From NCBI GenBank assembly GCA_026985945.1, contig JALSPN010000166.1, positions 1 through 9,966 of the forward strand: DNA of 9,966 nt. The letters are read 5' to 3'. How positions within the stretch are numbered: the first letter of the stretch is position 1; each line of letters starts with the position of its first letter. The notes beneath the pieces were generated by a model that made no database searches, was not told the origin of the DNA, and saw only the letters and a list, made by a program, of their open reading frames with translations. Positions 6,510-9,966 of this stretch are shown here, in pieces. The translations under genes and the position numbers were made by a program. This stretch comes from Thermodesulfobacteriales bacterium. Lineage in GTDB: Bacteria > Desulfobacterota > Thermodesulfobacteria > Thermodesulfobacteriales > Thermodesulfatatoraceae.

Positions 6510-8039
6510 ATGTCTGAGCGGCCTTCTTTCCAAGAAAGTATCAAAAAACCAGGGCTTTTTACGATTACTTACGAGCTGGTCCCCGGCCGTTCTACGAGAT
6601 TGCGCGAATTTCGAAAGATCATTCGTTTTGTGGAAGAGGCCTCCCGGGACAATCTCCTCCACGGAGTTTCCATTACAGAAAATGCCGGCGGACACCCGGC
6701 TCTTTCTCCCGAGGTCCTTGGTCGCGAAATCAAGGCCGCTGGCCTTGATCCCATTCTCCACTTCTCCTGTAAAGACAAAAATCGCAACCAGATAGAAAGC
6801 ACCCTCTTTGCCCGGGATCGGGAAGGACTACACAATCTCCTCATTATTACCGGCGATTACCCCCGTTACGGTTTCATGGGAAAGGCCAAACCGGTCTTTG
6901 ACCTTGATGCGGTTCACCTCCTCTCTTTGATTACCGCCATGGAAAAGGGTTTTGCCCTCCCGGAGGAGGCCCCAGGTGGCGGAGTAAAGCTTCCTCCCAT
7001 GCCCTTTTTCAAGGGTTGTGTGGTTTCTCCCTTCAAGCGTTACGAGGCAGAACTCTTGCCCCAGTATTACAAACTCCACCGCAAAATCGCGGCTGGAGCC
7101 CATTTTGTAATAACCCAGGTGGGTTTTGATGCCCGGAAATTTCACGAACTCCTCCTCTATATGAAGCAAGAGGGCCTGAAAGTCCCTCTCCTTGGAAGCG
7201 TGCTGGTGATGGATCGCCGTCTGGCCCGGGTGATCTACCGGGGGGCGGTCCCCGGGGTAAGGATAAGTCGGCGCTTTCTGGCCCGTGTGGAGGAGGAAGA
7301 AGAAAAATTAGGCCCCCGGGCAGCCTTTATTCGCGCTGCTAAACTCATTGCCATCCTTCGGGGGATGGGATACAAGGGGGTCCACCTCTGCGGAGCCAAG
7401 CCCGTTTATCGGGATATTGTTTCTATCCTGGAACTGGCAGAAGAACTTTTCCCCCGCTGGCAGGAATTGATCCCCGAATTTCTGGACTCTCCTGAAGACA
7501 CCTTTTACCTCTTCCGTAAAGATCCTGAAACAGGACTCAATCTGGAAGAAAGAAACGAACGGGCCAACGCTTCACGGGCTCCCTTTTCTTTTCTCGTCAA
7601 CGCCTTTGTGCACGAACTCTTTTTTGAACCCGGAAAATATCTTTATCCTTACGCCTTCAGGTTGGCCCGCAGGATCGCAGGGTCTCGTTTTGAAAAATTT
7701 TTCACCAGGCTGGAATATCTTCTAAAAGAATTTCTCTTTGATTGTCAGCGTTGTGGAGATTGCACCCTGGGGGAGATGGCTTTTTTATGCCCTCAAAGTC
7801 AGTGTGCCAAGGGGCTCCTTAATGGGCCCTGCGGGGGGAGTCAGGACGGTTATTGTGAGGTCTATCCGGAAAAAAGGTGCCTTTACGTCCGGGTTTACGA
7901 ACGTTTAAAGGCGGTGGGAAGAGAAAAAGATCTCCAAAAAGGCTTTCTTCCCCCTCGAGACTGGAATCTCACCGGCACCTCTTCCTGGCTCAACTTTTAC
8001 CTCGGCCGTGATCATCATCGTCACTTTTCCCCCAAATAA
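6510..8039 (+). CDS. metF: Methylenetetrahydrofolate reductase with fused MetV-type C-terminal domain
   Basis: A 509-residue protein joining a MetF TIM barrel (about 10-310) to a cysteine-rich C-terminal region (about 360-475). MetF traits include Glu22 in TYELVPGR, at the place of the catalytic Glu; FSCKDKNRNQIESTLFARD (85-103); ITGD with Asp116; CVVSPF (170-175); and AGAHFVITQVGFD (195-207). The tail has Cys at 412, 415, 418, 427, 432, 441, 449 and 457, with the landmark LLNGPCGGSQDGYCEV (436-451). This matches the MTHFR C-terminal/MetV family, found as a separate subunit in acetogens, where it carries metal or iron-sulfur centres. The enzyme reduces methylene-THF to methyl-THF for methionine synthesis or the methyl branch of the Wood-Ljungdahl pathway. 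Its electron donor is uncertain. The ATG follows the regulator stop with zero spacing, and AGGGG at 6497-6501 is the SD. Its 3' end overlaps convergent livF by 19 bp. Confidence 0.88.
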   Translation: MSERPSFQESIKKPGLFTITYELVPGRSTRLREFRKIIRFVEEASRDNLLHGVSITENAGGHPALSPEVLGREIKAAGLDPILHFSCKDKNRNQIESTLFARDREGLHNLLIITGDYPRYGFMGKAKPVFDLDAVHLLSLITAMEKGFALPEEAPGGGVKLPPMPFFKGCVVSPFKRYEAELLPQYYKLHRKIAAGAHFVITQVGFDARKFHELLLYMKQEGLKVPLLGSVLVMDRRLARVIYRGAVPGVRISRRFLARVEEEEEKLGPRAAFIRAAKLIAILRGMGYKGVHLCGAKPVYRDIVSILELAEELFPRWQELIPEFLDSPEDTFYLFRKDPETGLNLEERNERANASRAPFSFLVNAFVHELFFEPGKYLYPYAFRLARRIAGSRFEKFFTRLEYLLKEFLFDCQRCGDCTLGEMAFLCPQSQCAKGLLNGPCGGSQDGYCEVYPEKRCLYVRVYERLKAVGREKDLQKGFLPPRDWNLTGTSSWLNFYLGRDHHRHFSPK

Positions 8040-8716
8040 GCCGCTTCCAGCACCTGATAATCTATCTCCTCCCGTGGCCAGGAAGCGACCAGTCTCCCAC
8101 TTTCCAGTAAAAAGACCCGGTCTGCCAGGGAAAGGGCCCGGTTGACATTTTGTTCTACCAGAAGAACAGTAAGCCTTCCCTTAAGATTTTCGAGAACGCG
8201 GTAAATTTCTCCCACCACTTTGGGGGCAAGCCCCATAGAAGGTTCATCGAGGAGGAGAAGACGGGGGTCGCTCATAAGGGCCCTGGCCAGGGCCAGCATC
8301 TGCTGCTCCCCTCCCGAAAGGGCTCCGGCAGGCAGAGGAAGTTTCTCTTTAAGGACCGGAAAGATCTCCAGGACCTTCTCAAGCTGCTTCTTGACGCTGT
8401 TGCACCTCACAAAGGCTCCCAGCTCGAGGTTTTCTCTTACACTTAAAGGGGCAAAGATTTTGCGGCCTTCCGGAACCAGGGCGAGCCCCTTCCTTACCCT
8501 TTGCCAGGGCCGAAGAAAGCTTAAATCTTCTCCCTCAAAAAGGATCTTTCCCCCTGCCGGAGAGATGAGCCCCATTAGGGCCAGGAGAAAAGAGCTTTTT
8601 CCGGCCCCGTTTCGCCCTAAAAAGACGAGAAATTCCCCCTTTTTTACCTCCAGAGAAACACCCCTTAAGGCCTCGATATGATCGTATGAAACCCGAAGAT
8701 CCCTGATCTCAAGCAT
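8021..8716 (-). CDS. livF: Branched-chain amino acid type ABC transporter ATPase LivF
   Basis: A 231-residue ABC ATPase with Walker A GRNGAGKS (34-41), signature LSGGEQ (133-138) and Walker B LLLLDEP (153-159). Gln189 in LLVEQNV replaces the switch His, which is normal in LivF. PEGRKIFAPLSVRENL (82-97) and EPSMGLAP are diagnostic of LivF rather than of other importer ATPases. With LivG it would power uptake of leucine, isoleucine, valine or related amides through LivHM permeases, none of which are in this window. I chose the ATG at 8716 over an in-frame ATG at 8740, because MLEIRDLRVSYD is the standard N-terminus and GGGGGAA (plus 8721-8727) makes a well-spaced SD. It overlaps livG by eight bases and the convergent MTHFR gene by 19 bp. 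Substrate assignment stays at family level. Confidence 0.9.
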   Translation of the reverse strand: MLEIRDLRVSYDHIEALRGVSLEVKKGEFLVFLGRNGAGKSSFLLALMGLISPAGGKILFEGEDLSFLRPWQRVRKGLALVPEGRKIFAPLSVRENLELGAFVRCNSVKKQLEKVLEIFPVLKEKLPLPAGALSGGEQQMLALARALMSDPRLLLLDEPSMGLAPKVVGEIYRVLENLKGRLTVLLVEQNVNRALSLADRVFLLESGRLVASWPREEIDYQVLEAAYLGEK

Positions 8717-9512
8717 TTTCTTCCCCCAAGTAAGCTTCAAGCACCCGGGGGTCTTTGCGGATTAGAGAAGGAGGCCCCTCGGCTATCAATTCTCCAAAAG
8801 CCAGCACTATTACCCGATCGCAAACCTCAAGCACAAGTTCGACATCGTGATCCACCAGAAGGATGCTAAACCCCTTTTCTTTCAGGTTTTTGAGGAGGGA
8901 GACCAGCTCCTTTCCTTCCTGCGGAGAAAGCCCTGCTGCAGGCTCGTCAAGAAGGAGGAGGTCAGGGTTTGAGATTACCGCTCGGGCCAGAACCACACGC
9001 CGCTGCTCCCCGTAAGGAAGAGACTCCGCCGGCAGGGAGGCCCATTTTTTGAGGCCAAAATAGGCCAAAATGGCTTCTGCCCTTTCGTAAAAAGAGCTTT
9101 CTTCTCGCTTCTGAAGAGAGGTGTTTAAAAGATCATGCCATATCTTTCTTTCCGTCTTACGCGTAAGCCCCAGCAGGACATTTTCAAGCACCGAAAGCCC
9201 GGAGAAGATCTGGACGTGTTGAAAGGTCCTTAAAATACCTTTTTTAGCAATTTCTTCCGGGTCAAGACCCGTAATTTCTTCTCCCTCAAACCAGATAGCT
9301 CCTTCCTCAGGCCTTAAAAAACCCGTAATCAGGTTGATAATGGTGGTTTTTCCCGCCCCGTTGGGTCCGATAAGACCAAGTATTTCTCCGCGATAAAGCT
9401 CAAATGAGACCCCTTTTAAGGCCTTAAGCCCCCGGAAACTTTTGTGAAGGTTTTCTACTTTAAGGAGCGGCGTGGAAGAAGCTTTTGTTTGTTTCCTGAG
9501 GCTGCAATGCAT
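8709..9512 (-). CDS. livG: Branched-chain amino acid type ABC transporter ATPase LivG
   Basis: A 267-residue ABC ATPase. Walker A is GPNGAGKT (49-56), the Q-loop region is GILRTFQHVQIF (92-103), the signature is LPYGEQRR (165-172), Walker B is LLLLDEP (185-191) and the switch His is 222 in LLVDHD. RTFQ plus the L-x-YGEQRR signature is typical of LivG. The ATPase core starts at about residue 17, so the first 15 residues (MHCSLRKQTKASSTP) are a small non-core extension. There is no alternative start between, and AAGGAGA (plus 9522-9528) lies about ten bases upstream, so the start is well supported. The gene is the first of a two-gene livGF unit transcribed leftward, divergent from rlmE. Permeases and the binding protein must be encoded elsewhere, or the pair serves a scattered transporter. 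Confidence 0.9.
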   Translation of the reverse strand: MHCSLRKQTKASSTPLLKVENLHKSFRGLKALKGVSFELYRGEILGLIGPNGAGKTTIINLITGFLRPEEGAIWFEGEEITGLDPEEIAKKGILRTFQHVQIFSGLSVLENVLLGLTRKTERKIWHDLLNTSLQKREESSFYERAEAILAYFGLKKWASLPAESLPYGEQRRVVLARAVISNPDLLLLDEPAAGLSPQEGKELVSLLKNLKEKGFSILLVDHDVELVLEVCDRVIVLAFGELIAEGPPSLIRKDPRVLEAYLGEENA

Positions 9513-9561
9513 TCCGGATATTCTCCTTGCTTTTGAGAATCCGAGGCTTTAGGTTTATGGC
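9513..9561. other. Divergent intergenic region between livG and rlmE
   Basis: Only 49 bases separate the two divergent start codons. On the minus strand it holds the livG SD (AAGGAGA, plus 9522-9528). On the plus strand rlmE has only weak SD candidates, GAGG at 9543-9546 and TAGG at 9550-9553. I could not find a convincing pair of promoter boxes for either direction. Any promoters must be compact, overlapping, or inside the coding ends. Confidence 0.5.
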
Positions 9562-9966
9562 ATGGCTTACAAACCCCGCGATTATTATGCTAAACGGGCC
9601 AGAGAAGAGAAGTATCCGGCCCGTTCCGTTTATAAACTCAAAGAAGCAGATCAAAAATACCGCCTTTTAAAGCCCGGGCAAGCCGTCTTAGATCTGGGGG
9701 CTGCTCCTGGTTCCTGGAGTAAATACGCCCTGGAACGGGTCGGGAAAAAGGGGCTGGTGGTGGGGATTGATATTAATCCCGTTAAGATCTCACATCCCCG
9801 TTTCCTCTTCCTGCCAGGGGATATTTTCGAGTTGGAACCTGAAGAGATCCGTCAGAAGACCGGTGTCGAATTTTTTGACGCTGTTTTGAGTGACATGGCC
9901 CCCAAAACCACCGGAGATCGTTCTGGAGATCACTTTCGTTCGGTGGCTCTCGCAGAAAGGGCCCTC
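9562..9966 (+). CDS. rlmE: 23S rRNA (uridine-2'-O-)-methyltransferase RlmE/FtsJ, N-terminal part (runs off right edge)
   Basis: From the ATG at 9562 there are 135 open codons to the window edge. The protein begins MAYKPRDYYAKRAREEKYPA and has RSVYKLKEAD (21-30), with Lys25 as the first member of the K-D-K-E catalytic tetrad. The S-adenosylmethionine motif is LDLGAAPGSWS (43-53), followed by GIDINP (68-73) and GD (86-87). LSDMAPKTTGDRSGDH (109-124) carries the catalytic Asp111. The enzyme methylates the ribose of the A-loop uridine (E. coli U2552) in the large ribosomal subunit. Full-length members are about 200 residues, so roughly the last third is missing. The start is fixed by an in-frame TAG at 9550 with no other start codon after it. 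A second ATG at 9557 is out of frame. The remaining K and E of the tetrad lie beyond the window. Confidence 0.93.
   Translation, partial: MAYKPRDYYAKRAREEKYPARSVYKLKEADQKYRLLKPGQAVLDLGAAPGSWSKYALERVGKKGLVVGIDINPVKISHPRFLFLPGDIFELEPEEIRQKTGVEFFDAVLSDMAPKTTGDRSGDHFRSVALAERAL

Noticed and set aside
6165..6761. 198-codon open frame on the minus strand across the ntrX-metF junction.
   Set aside because: It lies wholly opposite two well-supported genes, has no recognisable domain and is a by-product of their codon usage.
8042..8086. GCTTCC and GGAAGC inverted repeat near the convergent gene ends as a possible terminator.
   Set aside because: The arms are six bases with a 33-base loop, no T tract follows, and both arms are within the livF coding sequence.
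8717..8740. Eight-residue N-terminal extension of LivF from the ATG at 8740.
   Set aside because: It lacks family support, falls inside livG, and the ATG at 8716 has a better-spaced SD (GGGGGAA).

Overview
The window looks like chromosomal DNA from a thermophilic, anaerobic Gram-negative bacterium. Proteins are rich in Glu, Lys and Arg, genes are packed with short overlaps, and the content includes a DUF4390–NtrY–NtrX block and a methylenetetrahydrofolate reductase (MTHFR) with a MetV-type cysteine-rich tail. These traits fit Desulfobacterota or Thermodesulfobacteria relatives. That placement is inferred from gene content and family knowledge, not from a search. I see no mobile element, CRISPR array, tRNA or rRNA.

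Left edge (1-306): the 5' end of hrcA, the heat-shock repressor gene, runs leftward off the window. It is divergent from speE. The 164-base gap between them holds a candidate hrcA promoter with a compact CIRCE-like element between its -35 and -10 boxes, a possible 36-codon leader ORF, and a hairpin that buries the speE Shine-Dalgarno sequence.

Centre (307-8039, + strand): seven genes lie so close that they probably form one transcription unit. They are an aminopropyltransferase (speE), an iron-sulfur-flavoprotein-like reductase, a small nitroreductase, a secreted DUF4390 protein, an NtrY-like membrane histidine kinase, an NtrX-like sigma-54 response regulator, and a MetF-MetV fusion type MTHFR. 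Junctions range from a 35-bp overlap to a 9-bp gap. The kinase and regulator form a two-component pair, and DUF4390 is a recurrent partner of such pairs. MTHFR and the flavoproteins point to C1 and redox metabolism.

Right side (8021-9966): livF and livG, the two ATPases of a branched-chain amino acid type ABC importer, are on the minus strand and converge on the MTHFR gene with a 19-bp overlap. No permease or binding-protein genes accompany them. Divergent from livG, the 5' part of rlmE (23S rRNA 2'-O-ribose methyltransferase) runs off the right edge.

The most unusual signals are in the hrcA-speE gap: the SD-sequestering hairpin with an overlapping leader ORF, and the shortened CIRCE-like operator.
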